From RHKX01 sp046330285 (GTDB lineage: Bacteria > Actinomycetota > Thermoleophilia > Solirubrobacterales > 70-9): 64,000 nucleotides of DNA. This document shows, piece by piece, positions 29,722-37,376 of this stretch (within the stretch, counting starts at the first letter, position 1; every line of letters starts with the position of its first letter). The notes below the pieces were generated by a model. That model had not been told where the DNA came from. It did no database searches and saw nothing but the letters and a program-made list of their open reading frames with translations. The stretch spans positions 151,333 through 215,332 of the forward strand of contig JAXLSX010000005.1 in assembly GCA_046330285.1 (NCBI GenBank), in the 5' to 3' direction. The translations under genes were made by a program, and so were the position numbers.

Positions 29722-29986
29722 GACAGAGAGCGCCGCGACTCAGGCGCCGGCGAGCTACGAGTCCGCGGTCGAGCGGCTCGAGGAGATCATCCTCCGCCTC
29801 GATTCCGGCAAGGCCGAGCTCCGCGAGACCCTCGAGCTCTGCCGCGAGGGTAAGACGCTCGTCGAGTACTGCAAGGGCGAGCTCGACGCCGTCTCGGGCG
29901 AGCTCCAGCGGCTGGATCTCGACGACCTCGTCCGCAAGCTCGAGGCCGGCGCGGGCGAAGAAGCCGAGCCCGGCGCCGCTTCCTGA
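29714..29986 (+). CDS. xseB: Exodeoxyribonuclease VII small subunit
   Basis: A 90-aa helical-hairpin subunit that clusters on the XseA helices to form active ExoVII. The pattern SYESAVERLEEIILRLDSGK followed by AELRETLELCREGKTLVEYC is typical. Its ATG lies inside the end of xseA, so production is translationally coupled. The C-terminal tail (AGEEAEPGAAS) is disordered. Confidence 0.95.
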   Translation: MSETESAATQAPASYESAVERLEEIILRLDSGKAELRETLELCREGKTLVEYCKGELDAVSGELQRLDLDDLVRKLEAGAGEEAEPGAAS

Positions 29987-30089
29987 GCCGAATTCGGGAT
30001 TTCCCGGCGGCCTTGTCGATTTTTCGCCTGCTCGTTCGACGCAGGGGTAACAGGGGCCGACAGGAGGCCCCCCGAACGAAGGAGATGAG

Positions 30090-30521
30090 ATGCGAGTGAT
30101 GGTTCTGGTCAAGGCGAGCCCTGAGAGCGAGGCCGGCGAGATGCCCGCGGAGGAGATGCTCACCGAGATGGGCGCCTTCAACGAGGAGCTCGTCAAGGCA
30201 GGTGTGATGCTCGCCGGCGACGGTCTCCACGCCTCCGACAAGGGCGTCCGGGTGACGATCCCGGCTGGCGGCGGCGAGCCGACGGTGACCGACGGGCCGT
30301 TCGCGGAGGCGAAGGAGCTCGTCGCGGGCTTCTGGATCTGGCAGGTCAAGGACATGGACGAGGCCCTCGAGTGGGCGAAGCGGATCCCGAACCCGGGCCC
30401 CGGCCCGGCCGGCACCGTCGAGCTGCGCCCGATCTTCGAGATGGAGGACTTCGAGGACGCGATGACCCCCGAGCTGCAGGAGCAGGAGCAGCGGCTCCGC
30501 GATCAGCTCGAGGGCAACTGA
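30090..30521 (+). CDS. YciI-like DGPF domain protein, partner of ECF42 sigma factor
   Basis: A 143-aa dimeric-barrel protein of the YCII/DGPF group. The DGPF motif is seen literally in TVTDGPFAEAKELVAGFWIW. It starts MRVMVLVKASPESEAG after an AAGGAG site. Genes of this family are characteristically next to ECF42 sigma factors, and here the sigma gene follows 27 bases later. The proteins are thought to work with the sigma factor, but their biochemical role is not settled. A second such pair occurs at 49.9-51.6 kb. Confidence 0.9.
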   Translation: MRVMVLVKASPESEAGEMPAEEMLTEMGAFNEELVKAGVMLAGDGLHASDKGVRVTIPAGGGEPTVTDGPFAEAKELVAGFWIWQVKDMDEALEWAKRIPNPGPGPAGTVELRPIFEMEDFEDAMTPELQEQEQRLRDQLEGN

Positions 30522-30548
30522 CGGAGCCACGTCCAGCCGGGAGGCGGA

Positions 30549-31832
30549 GTGGCGTCTGAGCGCGAGGCCCGGCGAGCGGTCGAGGCGGTCTGGAGGATCG
30601 AGTCCGCCCGGCTGATCGCCGGCCTCGCGCGGACGTTCCGCGACGTCGGGATCGCCGAGGACCTCGCCTCCGAGGCGCTCCTCGCCGCCCTCGAACAGTG
30701 GCCGTCGAGCGGCATCCCGGACAACCCGGGTGCCTGGCTCGCCGCCACCGCGCGCAATCGCGGCGTCGACCGGATCCGGCGGGAGAGGGTCGCCGAGCGC
30801 AAGAGCGCCGAGCTCGGCCGCGAGCTCGAGCTCCGAGAGGAGGACGTCCAGCGCGACCTCGCCGCCGAGCTCGACGACCCGTTCGACGACGACCTGCTTC
30901 GCCTCATCTTCACGACCTGCCACCCGGTGCTCTCGACCGACGCGCGGGTGGCGCTGACGCTGCGGCTCCTCGGCGGGCTGACCACTCCGGAGATCGCCCG
31001 CGCATACCTCACCTCCGAGGCGACGGTCGCCCAGCGGATCGCGCGGGCGAAGCGGACCCTGCGCGCCGCCCGGGTTCCGATCGAGGCGCCGGACCGCGCC
31101 GAGCTTCCGGATCGGCTCGGCTCCGTGCTCGAGGTGATCTACCTGATCTTCAACGAGGGGTACTCGCCGAGCTCGGGAACCGAGGTGGTCAGAGCCGAAC
31201 TGGTCGAGGAGGCGCTTCGCCTCGGCCGCGTCCTCGCCGAGCTGCTCCCTGAGGAGCCGGAGGTCCACGGCCTGGCGGCGCTGATGGAGCTCCAGGCGTC
31301 GCGAACGCGGACCCGGGTCGACGCCGCCGGCGACCCGGTCCCGCTGCTCGAACAGGATCGGGCGCGCTGGGACTGGATGCTGGTCGAGCGCGGGAACCGG
31401 GCGCTCGGCCGCGCCTACGCGACCGGAGGCTCGTTCGGTCCCTACGCCCTGCAGGCGGCGATCGCCGCCTGCCACGGCCGCGCCCGGATCCCCGGCGACA
31501 CCGACTGGGAGTGGATCGCCGCGCTCTACGACGGGCTCGCCGAGATCGCGCCCTCGCCGGTGGTCGAGCTCAACCGGGCGATCGCCTTCGGGATGGCGTT
31601 CGGGCCCGATGTCGCGCTGACGATGCTCGGCGACGCATCGCTGCAGCGAGCGCTCGCCTCCTATCCGCTCCTGCCGGCCGCCCGCGGCGACATGCTCGAG
31701 CGCGCCGGGCGCCGGGTCGACGCCGCGGCCGAGTTCGAGCGGGCGGCTGAGCTCTCCGGGAACGCACGCCAGGCCGCGTTCCTCCGCCGCCGAGCCGCCG
31801 CGAGCCGCTCGGCGGACGCCATTTCCCCCTAA
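30549..31832 (+). CDS. ECF42-type RNA polymerase sigma factor
   Basis: A 427-aa extracytoplasmic-function sigma factor with a long C-terminal extension. Region 2 is VEAVWRIESARLIAGLARTF through PGAWLAATARNRGVDRIRRE. Region 4 helix-turn-helix is LTTPEIARAYLTSEATVAQR followed by IARAKRTLR. About 230 residues of helical, TPR-like extension follow (VYLIFNEGY-type YLIFNEGYSPSSGTE, then LLEQDRARWDWMLVERG). That extension replaces a separate anti-sigma factor in the ECF42 group. The GTG start is preceded by GGGAGGCGGA. It is transcribed with the DGPF gene in front. Confidence 0.93.
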   Translation: MASEREARRAVEAVWRIESARLIAGLARTFRDVGIAEDLASEALLAALEQWPSSGIPDNPGAWLAATARNRGVDRIRRERVAERKSAELGRELELREEDVQRDLAAELDDPFDDDLLRLIFTTCHPVLSTDARVALTLRLLGGLTTPEIARAYLTSEATVAQRIARAKRTLRAARVPIEAPDRAELPDRLGSVLEVIYLIFNEGYSPSSGTEVVRAELVEEALRLGRVLAELLPEEPEVHGLAALMELQASRTRTRVDAAGDPVPLLEQDRARWDWMLVERGNRALGRAYATGGSFGPYALQAAIAACHGRARIPGDTDWEWIAALYDGLAEIAPSPVVELNRAIAFGMAFGPDVALTMLGDASLQRALASYPLLPAARGDMLERAGRRVDAAAEFERAAELSGNARQAAFLRRRAAASRSADAISP

Positions 31833-31902
31833 ATAGCGGGAACCCGCCCGGGCACCCCCTTGCGCTCCCCGGGGGCCGGCCGTATGGTCGCCGCAGCGGT
31901 CC

Positions 31903-31992
31903 GGGAGAGAGAAAGAACTCCACGAAAGCCAAGTGGAGGGGCAGCTCTCAAGGCCGACTCGAGAGGCTTTGAACGCGCGAAGGCTACGCGCG
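31903..31992 (+). promoter_or_regulatory. Possible structured RNA leader upstream of GST-like gene
   Basis: The 280-base gap 31833-32112 holds several nested stems. GAGAG (31905-31909) can pair with CTCTC (31945-31949) and encloses CTCCAC/GTGGAG (31918-31923 with 31933-31938). A CGCGCG hairpin with loop AAGGCTA (31974-31992) follows. The outer GGGAGAG...CTCTCA and an internal CGAAAGCCAA recall the gcvT glycine aptamer, but the canonical P2 and P3 hairpins are missing. Treat it as a possible leader RNA of unknown class. Confidence 0.3.
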
Positions 31993-32112
31993 AGGCAGGC
32001 CACCGAGTCGCCCCGGGCCGCTACTTTCGTTCTCGGGCGAAGGTGCCGCGGTTGCGGGAGCCGGGGCGCAGGGGATAGCGTCGCTTCTGCACCCCAATTG
32101 GAAGGTTCTTCG

Positions 32113-32376
32113 ATGGCAGTCAAGCTCCACCGCTGCGGCATCACCTGGTTCAAGCTCGACGCGCACCCGTGCTGGAAGGTCGAGAAGGCGTTGCGCGACC
32201 GCGGCGTCGACTACGAGGTCGTCCTCGAGCCGACCTTCCCGCGTGGGAAGCGCAAGGACGTCAAGGAGCACACCGGCCAGGAGGTCCTGCCGGTGCTCGA
32301 GCTCGCCGACGGCACCTGGATCCGCGAGGAGTCGAGCGCGCTGGTCGATCAGATCAACGAAGGCAAGTACGACTGA
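32113..32376 (+). CDS. GST N-terminal / glutaredoxin-like thioredoxin-fold protein
   Basis: An 87-aa stand-alone thioredoxin-fold domain: VKLHRCGITWFKLDAHPCWK starts with a single Cys in place of the CxxC site. TGQEVLPVLELADGTWIREE has the cis-Pro (VLPVLE) and the glutathione-binding E-S-S turn typical of GST N-terminal domains. There is no C-terminal helical domain. ATG 32113 follows GGAAGG. Actinobacteria usually lack glutathione, so the thiol partner is uncertain. A GNAT gene follows after 8 bases. Confidence 0.8.
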   Translation: MAVKLHRCGITWFKLDAHPCWKVEKALRDRGVDYEVVLEPTFPRGKRKDVKEHTGQEVLPVLELADGTWIREESSALVDQINEGKYD

Positions 32377-32384
32377 CGCCGTCC

Positions 32385-32861
32385 GTGGGCGAGGGCTTCT
32401 GGATCCGGCTCGCCGGCCCGGCTGACGCCGAGGCCGTCAGCGAGGTCCTGCGGCGGGCCGGGCTCGCGGCCTGGGGACCGTTCCTCGGAGCCGACCGGAT
32501 CGAGGAGGCGACCGCCGATGCGACCCATCCCGCCGACGCGGTCGCCGTCGATGGCGAGGGCGTGCTCGCGTTCGTCGCCTGGGAGGAGGACACCGGGGAG
32601 ATCTCCCGCCTCTACACCGACCCACGGGGCCAGGGCCGCGGCGCCGCCGGCGCGCTGCTCGACGTCGCCCTCGACGCCCTCCGTGAGGCCGGGCAGATGC
32701 AGGCCTGGCTCCACACCGAGGAGCGCAACGAGGCGGCGATCGGCTTCTACCTGAGTCACGGCTGGCGGATCGAGGGCGAGCCCCGGGTCCGCGACTGGCA
32801 CGGCGCCCGGCTCGTCGAGCCGCGCCTCGTCCACGACCTCGACGTGCGCCCGAGCGGATAG
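32385..32861 (+). CDS. GNAT family N-acetyltransferase
   Basis: A 158-aa acetyl-CoA dependent transferase. The acetyl-CoA pyrophosphate motif is LYTDPRGQGRGAAGALLDVA, and the C-terminal NEAAIGFYLSHGWRIEGEPR completes the GNAT fold. The GTG start 8 bases after the preceding stop is chosen because upstream codons of this frame lie inside the GST-like gene. Substrate is unknown. Probably co-transcribed with the GST-like and aminotransferase genes. Confidence 0.88.
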   Translation: MGEGFWIRLAGPADAEAVSEVLRRAGLAAWGPFLGADRIEEATADATHPADAVAVDGEGVLAFVAWEEDTGEISRLYTDPRGQGRGAAGALLDVALDALREAGQMQAWLHTEERNEAAIGFYLSHGWRIEGEPRVRDWHGARLVEPRLVHDLDVRPSG

Positions 32862-32872
32862 CGTCCGGCCTC

Positions 32873-33991
32873 ATGCGCTACCGCCGGACCCCGATCGAGA
32901 TCGAGGCGCCCGAGTCACTCGGCTACGACTCGATCGCCAACAACCTCGCCGAGAGCTCCTTCGCCGACATGTCGCTCGGCGACTACGGGATCGACACCGA
33001 CGTCGGCGAGCTCCTGCTCCAGTACGGCGACCATCGCGGCGTCCCGGCCCTGCGCGAGCAGATCGCCTCCGACTCCGACGCGATCGGCACCGACCAGGTG
33101 CTCGTCACCTCCGGCGCCGCGCCGGCGCTCTTCATCGTCGCCACCGCGTTGCTCGAGTCGGGCGATCACGTCCTGATCGAGGAGCCGAACTACGCGACCA
33201 ACCTCGAGACCCCGCGCGCTCTCGCCGCCGAGGTCGAGGCGCTGCCGATCCGCTTCGAGGACGGCTGGGCGCTCGACCTCGAACGGGTCGAGTCGATGCT
33301 CCGGCCCGAGACGCGCCTCGTCAGCGTCACCTACCCGCACAACCCGACCGGCGCGATGATCGACGCCGCGACGCTGGAGCGGCTGGTGGAGATCGTCGAG
33401 GCGCATCCGATGGCGCGGCTCCTCGTCGACGAGACCTATCGCGAGCTCGCCTTCGGCGAACCGCTGCCGGTCGCCGCCGGGCTCTCACCGCGCGTGCTCA
33501 GCGTCTCCTCGATGTCGAAGACCTACGGGCTGCCCGGCTTGCGGATGGGGTGGCTGATCACGCGCGACCCCGAGCTCGACGAGACCCTGCTCGCCGCCAA
33601 GGAGCAGATCCTGATCTGCGGCTCGGCGATCGACGAGGAGATGGCGGCACGAGTGCTGTCCGCGCGGGACCGGATCCTGCCGCCGATCCGCACCCAGATC
33701 GCCGAGCACCTCGGAATCGTCCGCGAGTGGATGGCGGGCCAGGACGTCTTCGAGTGGGTCGAGCCGCAGGCCGGCGTCGTCGGCATGCCCAGGCTCCGGG
33801 AGCCCGACGCCCACGACATCGACCGCTTCTACGAGTCGCTGCTCGACGACCACGGCACCTACGTCGGTCCCGGCCACTGGTTCGATCAGCCGCGCTCCTG
33901 CTTCCGGCTCGGCTACGGCTGGCCGGAGACGGACGAGCTCCGGCGCGGTCTCGACGGCCTCCTCGCCGCCGCCGCCGATGCGCGGGTCTAG
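32873..33991 (+). CDS. PLP-dependent class I/II aminotransferase
   Basis: A 372-aa fold-type I aminotransferase. The PLP Schiff-base lysine is K216 in SSMSKTYGLPGLRMGWLI. VSVTYPHNPTGAMIDAATLE holds the Asn/Pro cofactor motif, DETYRELAF the Asp that binds the pyridine nitrogen, and SCFRLGYGWPETDEL the substrate-carboxylate Arg. It resembles aspartate/capreomycidine-type enzymes of secondary or amino-acid metabolism; the amino donor is not deducible. It ends within a CTAG-repeat palindrome shared with the convergent MFS gene. Confidence 0.9.
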   Translation: MRYRRTPIEIEAPESLGYDSIANNLAESSFADMSLGDYGIDTDVGELLLQYGDHRGVPALREQIASDSDAIGTDQVLVTSGAAPALFIVATALLESGDHVLIEEPNYATNLETPRALAAEVEALPIRFEDGWALDLERVESMLRPETRLVSVTYPHNPTGAMIDAATLERLVEIVEAHPMARLLVDETYRELAFGEPLPVAAGLSPRVLSVSSMSKTYGLPGLRMGWLITRDPELDETLLAAKEQILICGSAIDEEMAARVLSARDRILPPIRTQIAEHLGIVREWMAGQDVFEWVEPQAGVVGMPRLREPDAHDIDRFYESLLDDHGTYVGPGHWFDQPRSCFRLGYGWPETDELRRGLDGLLAAAADARV

Positions 33992-33999
33992 CTAGCTAG
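33988..33999. repeat. CTAGCTAGCTAG palindrome carrying both convergent stop codons
   Basis: A 12-bp perfect palindrome of three CTAG units at the junction of the aminotransferase and MFS genes. TAG stops fall on both strands. CTAG is generally rare in high-GC actinobacteria, so a triple copy stands out. Confidence 0.6.
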
Positions 34000-35381
34000 C
34001 GGCGGGCTCGCTCGGCCCGCGGCGCCGGCCGGTCGCCGCGGAGGCGCATCCGGGCGTCGCGGATCGGGTGGGCGTGGCGGACGCGGGCGACCGCCCGCTG
34101 CGGAGCCGTCCGCGCTGCGGCCAGCGCCATTTCGCCGGTGCCGGGCTCGAGCGCGAGCTCTCCGGTGACCGGGGCGACGCCCGCCCGCTCGCTCCAGGCC
34201 AGATAGGCGGCGACCGCCACGACGAAGCCCGAGAGGCCGGCTGCCAGCAGCGGAGCGCGCGGATCGACGGCCTCGCCGAGCCAGCCGGTCAGCGGACCGC
34301 CGATGACCGTCGACCCGAGGAAGACGATCGAGTAGACCGCCATCACCCGGCCGCGCATCTCCGGCGCGGCGGCGAGCTGCAGGCCGGAGTTGATCCCGGC
34401 CGCGAACGTCACCGAACAGATCCCGAGGGCGCCGAGCGCGAGCATCTCGAGCGGCAGGGTGGGGGCGAGGGCGGCGAGCGTCGCGGTGACGCCGAACCCG
34501 ACGGCGGCGAGCGTGATCAGCTCGCGACTCACCTTCGTCCGGGTGCCCACGGTGAGCGCCCCGGTGATCGAGCCGATCCCCATCGCGATCATCAAGAGCG
34601 AGTAGGCGGAGACGTCACCGGCGAAGACGCGGTCGGCGAGCAGCGGGATCACGACCTGGAAGTTGAAGCCGATCGTCGAGAGGACGAGCATCAGCAGCAG
34701 TGGCACCCGGAGCTCGCGGCGGCCGGCGATGTGGTGGAGCGCCTCGCGGATGTTGCCGCGCGGCTTGCTCCGGTCGGGACCGTGCAGCTTGGCCGGGTCC
34801 ATCTTGACCAGCGCCACGAGCATCGCCACGAACGAGAGCGCGTTGACGCCGAAGCAGGGCGCCACCCCCCAGAGAGCGATGATCACGCCGGCGATCGCCG
34901 GGCCGGTGATCCGGGCCGAGTGCACCAGCACCGAGTTGAGGCTGACCGCGTTGACGACCCGGTCGGCGCCGACGATCTCGATCACGAACGCCTGCCGTGC
35001 GGGGTTGTCGACCGACAGGACGAGGCCGCGGAGCGCGATGACGACGAACACCATCCACGCTTCGACGACGCCGAAGGCGGTGAGGAGGAAGAGGATCGTC
35101 GCCGGGACCGCCATCCCGGTTTGGGAGATGATCAGCAGCTTGCGCTTGTCGAAGCGGTCGGCGAGCGCGCCGCCGAGGGCGCCGAAGAGGAGGATGCCCG
35201 CGAACTGCAGGGCGGTGGCGAGGCCGACCGCGAAACCGGATCCGGTCAGGGCGAGGACGAGCCAGAGCTCGGCGACGATCTGCATCCAGTTGCCGGCCAG
35301 CGAGACGACCTGCCCGCCGAAATACAGGCGGTAGTTGCGGAACTCAAGGGATGCGAAGGAACGACGTACGGCGGCGCTCAA
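33996..35381 (-). CDS. MFS exporter (EntS/MFS_3-like)
   Basis: A 461-aa 12-helix transporter opening FRNYRLYFGGQVVSLAGNWM, the hallmark of the MFS_3/enterobactin-exporter-like group. GGALADRFDKRKLLIISQTG is motif A after helix 2. The C-terminal tail (about 45 residues, Arg-rich) is cytoplasmic. Translation starts at TTG 35381, which overlaps the marR stop (TTGA). It is probably a drug efflux pump induced by relief of MarR repression. Confidence 0.92.
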   Translation of the reverse strand: MSAAVRRSFASLEFRNYRLYFGGQVVSLAGNWMQIVAELWLVLALTGSGFAVGLATALQFAGILLFGALGGALADRFDKRKLLIISQTGMAVPATILFLLTAFGVVEAWMVFVVIALRGLVLSVDNPARQAFVIEIVGADRVVNAVSLNSVLVHSARITGPAIAGVIIALWGVAPCFGVNALSFVAMLVALVKMDPAKLHGPDRSKPRGNIREALHHIAGRRELRVPLLLMLVLSTIGFNFQVVIPLLADRVFAGDVSAYSLLMIAMGIGSITGALTVGTRTKVSRELITLAAVGFGVTATLAALAPTLPLEMLALGALGICSVTFAAGINSGLQLAAAPEMRGRVMAVYSIVFLGSTVIGGPLTGWLGEAVDPRAPLLAAGLSGFVVAVAAYLAWSERAGVAPVTGELALEPGTGEMALAAARTAPQRAVARVRHAHPIRDARMRLRGDRPAPRAERARR

Positions 35382-35830
35382 CTGCGGTCCTCCTCGAGCA
35401 CCTGCTCGAGGATCTCCGCAGCGCGCGCCAGCGTGGCGACGTCGTCTTCGGGAAGCGCCCGCATCTTCCGGGCGAGGTAGGCCGTCTTGCGCTTGCGCAG
35501 ACGGGTCAGAGCCTTCTTGCCGTCCCCTGAGATCTGGACGATCGAGCAGCGGCCGTCGGTCGGGTCGGTCGTCCGGGACACGAGCCCGGACTCCGTCAGC
35601 CGTCCGAGGATGCGCGTGGCGGTGGGGCGCTGGATGCCTTCGATCCGCGCCAGCTCGGACGGGGTCAGCGGCCCGGAGCGCTCGATGGTCGCCAGCGCCG
35701 CGATCGACGCCGGCCCCAACTCGGTGTTCGCCTCCTGACGCAGCCGCCGCGCCATCCGGTTCACCGCAAGCCGCAACCGTGCCGCCTGCTCGGTCAAATC
35801 CTGAGTGGATGTGGTTTCGGTGCCAGTCAT
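35378..35830 (-). CDS. MarR family transcriptional regulator
   Basis: A 150-aa winged-helix repressor of multidrug or phenolic-compound responses. The DNA-binding region is LTPSELARIEGIQRPTATRI followed by the wing SRTTDPTDGRCSIVQIS. N- and C-terminal helices form the dimer. The ATG 35830 begins 11 bases from an AT-rich inverted repeat (35842-35856), fitting autorepression of a marR-MFS operon, with a 4-base overlap to the exporter gene. Confidence 0.92.
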   Translation of the reverse strand: MTGTETTSTQDLTEQAARLRLAVNRMARRLRQEANTELGPASIAALATIERSGPLTPSELARIEGIQRPTATRILGRLTESGLVSRTTDPTDGRCSIVQISGDGKKALTRLRKRKTAYLARKMRALPEDDVATLARAAEILEQVLEEDRS

Positions 35831-35841
35831 TGGTTAGTAGT

Positions 35842-35856
35842 GCTAATTATCTTAGC
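35842..35856. promoter_or_regulatory. Candidate MarR operator/promoter
   Basis: GCTAAttatcTTAGC is a perfect 5-bp-arm inverted repeat in an unusually AT-rich patch that also contains TTAGCTAA (35852-35859). It lies immediately upstream of marR, overlapping where the -10 element should be. Confidence 0.5.
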
Positions 35857-35919
35857 TAACTATCGGTGGCAGGTCAAGGGGGCGGGGCGGCGAGGGGGGT
35901 TGCGGGATCGGTTCCGGTG

Positions 35920-36261
35920 ATGACTGAACGTCAGATTCTCGGGCGCCGACTGGCCGGCATTGCCCTGTTCGTGTGCGCCACGGGTGCAAGCGTCATCGCC
36001 GGCGAACCGCCGGGCGGAGAGCTGCCCGACGTTTCGCTCGGTTGGCCAATATTGCTCTACCTCGAGCGGGCTGCCGTCGCAGTCGGCATTCTCGGGTTCA
36101 CGGTCTTGATCATCTGGCGCGCTGGCAGGGGCGAGTTCCCGGTTCGCTTCGGAAACGTGGAATACGAAGCCCGATCGGTTGCATCGCAGATGGACGAAGG
36201 GATCGAAGTCTTGGAGCTCCGCATCGAGCAGCTCGAGAAGAAGGCCGAGCAGGGCGTATGA
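35920..36261 (+). CDS. Small membrane protein of unknown function
   Basis: A 113-aa protein from ATG 35920 (a GTG at 35866 is possible but adds Gly-rich filler). There are two predicted transmembrane helices (LAGIALFVCATGASVIAG and AAVAVGILGFTVLIIWRAG), then a C-terminal acidic coiled-coil (MDEGIEVLELRIEQLEKKAE). No family recognised. Codon choice is less GC-biased than in neighbouring housekeeping genes, which with the adjacent orphan genes suggests accessory DNA. Confidence 0.55.
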   Translation: MTERQILGRRLAGIALFVCATGASVIAGEPPGGELPDVSLGWPILLYLERAAVAVGILGFTVLIIWRAGRGEFPVRFGNVEYEARSVASQMDEGIEVLELRIEQLEKKAEQGV

Positions 36262-36295
36262 GCGGTTGCCGGGATCGCCCAAGAGGTCTAGCCTG

Positions 36296-36490
36296 ATGCC
36301 GATGTCGAATTCCGAGAACGGAAAGCACGAAGAGGACGCGCAGAGTGCGAGTCGCCAGGAGTTCCGCCGATATGCGCGGGAAGAACTCCCGCAGCTCCGC
36401 CAGCAGTTGGCAGAGGTTCGGCAGAACCTCCAGCGCATTGCCAGGGGCGAGCCGCCGATCACGCGGGGAGCGAGGCGGGCTAGCCGCTGA
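36296..36490 (+). CDS. Small charged helical protein, unknown
   Basis: A 64-aa protein (ATG 36296; ATG 36302 also possible). It is almost entirely polar and predicted helical: EFRRYAREELPQLRQQLAEV followed by RQNLQRIARGEPPI. This is a coiled-coil-like pattern. It follows the 35920 gene after 34 bases and may share its transcript. No homologue recognised; the coding call rests on frame continuity and composition only. Confidence 0.4.
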   Translation: MPMSNSENGKHEEDAQSASRQEFRRYAREELPQLRQQLAEVRQNLQRIARGEPPITRGARRASR

Positions 36491-36666
36491 CGTGGGGTCC
36501 GGGGTTACGTCGCGGCGCCTGCTCCCGAGCAGCGCCCGGTCGCCCGGCTGGATAAGCGGCAGGCTGCCTCCAGGCCGACGGCCGACTACCTGGCCGCAGG
36601 GCGGAAGGTAGGCGGGGGACCGGACGCAACCGCCGTGTACGGATGCCGGGGCCCGTGGGCTCCAGC

Positions 36667-36705
36667 GGGCGTGTCTGACGTTCCTATGGAACGCGAAACA
36701 CGCCC
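36667..36705. terminator. Large symmetric hairpin between convergent orphan genes
   Basis: Outer arms GGGCGTGT / ACACGCCC, 4x4 internal loop (CTGA/CGAA), inner arms CGTTCC / GGAACG and loop TAT. It lies in the 242-base gap 36491-36732, which otherwise holds no gene I can support. Likely a bidirectional terminator; it resembles in architecture the element at 44690-44736. Confidence 0.55.
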
Positions 36706-36732
36706 AGTGGCCGAACGGCGTCTTTCAGGGAA

Positions 36733-37206
36733 TCAGCTCGCGCGCTTGAGCACTGCCGAAAGGGCGTCGCGCTCGATGCCGCTGCCGTAGTTCGGCCAGA
36801 GGCGCTCACCGCCGAGCTCGACGGCCCGGCCCTCGTACTCGGGCATCTCGGCCACGGGAACGCTCGTCGTCGGCTTCTCGAACTCCGCCTTCTGCGAACG
36901 CGGCATCACGAATACGTGCACCGAACGGTTCGTCCGGGCGAGCAGGCGCCGGGGCGTCCTCATCATCACGACGATGCCGGCGACGACCAGCAACGCTCCG
37001 ATCAGGCCGACCCACTTCGGCATCGAGCCGGCGAAGAGGCTGACAAGGAGAACGCCGATCCCGATCACCATCGGGACCACCTGGATCGCGGGCGCCATCC
37101 CAACCTGGCAGACGGCGAGCACGTCGACCCTCTCGCCGCTCGGAAGACGGGCCGAGAGACGCTCGTTGAGCCCTTCCTTGTAGGCGCGCTCGCGCTCTTC
37201 AAGCAT
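36733..37206 (-). CDS. Membrane protein of unknown function
   Basis: A 157-aa protein from ATG 37206; the frame continues upstream to 37317 without better start signals. A charged N-terminus (EERERAYKEGLNERLSARL) precedes two hydrophobic helices (VVPMVIGIGVLLVSLFAG and WVGLIGALLVVAGIVVMM). A soluble C-terminal domain begins RTPRRLLARTNRSVHVFVMP and could be PH-like. No family assigned. It is divergent from the sigma-ZAS gene, so a link to that surface module is possible but unproven. Confidence 0.55.
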   Translation of the reverse strand: MLEERERAYKEGLNERLSARLPSGERVDVLAVCQVGMAPAIQVVPMVIGIGVLLVSLFAGSMPKWVGLIGALLVVAGIVVMMRTPRRLLARTNRSVHVFVMPRSQKAEFEKPTTSVPVAEMPEYEGRAVELGGERLWPNYGSGIERDALSAVLKRAS

Positions 37207-37376
37207 CGGTCGGAGGTTAGGGGCTGGACGAAAGTCGGACTGTTCGGCCCGTCCATCTGTCGGGTTGAGGGCACCGATCGCCGCAAATTGCGGCCTTCCT
37301 CGTGAGTGACGTCTCATATGCGCAACGTGTCGCGCATCTTTTGAGCCGGGACACTCGAAGAGGGGGAGTCGCGCAC

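Noticed and set aside
31903..31990. Full glycine riboswitch call
   Set aside because: Only the outer GAGAG/CTCTC and loosely similar internal bases are present; P2 and P3 stems are missing and the downstream gene has no link to glycine. Kept only as a possible structured leader.
29787..32153. 788-codon minus-strand frame opposite xseB, DGPF and ECF42
   Set aside because: Spans three genuine genes in antisense and has no recognisable domain.
36500..36660. Possible small gene in the gap between orphan genes
   Set aside because: Short frames only, no ribosome-binding site and no consistent codon pattern.
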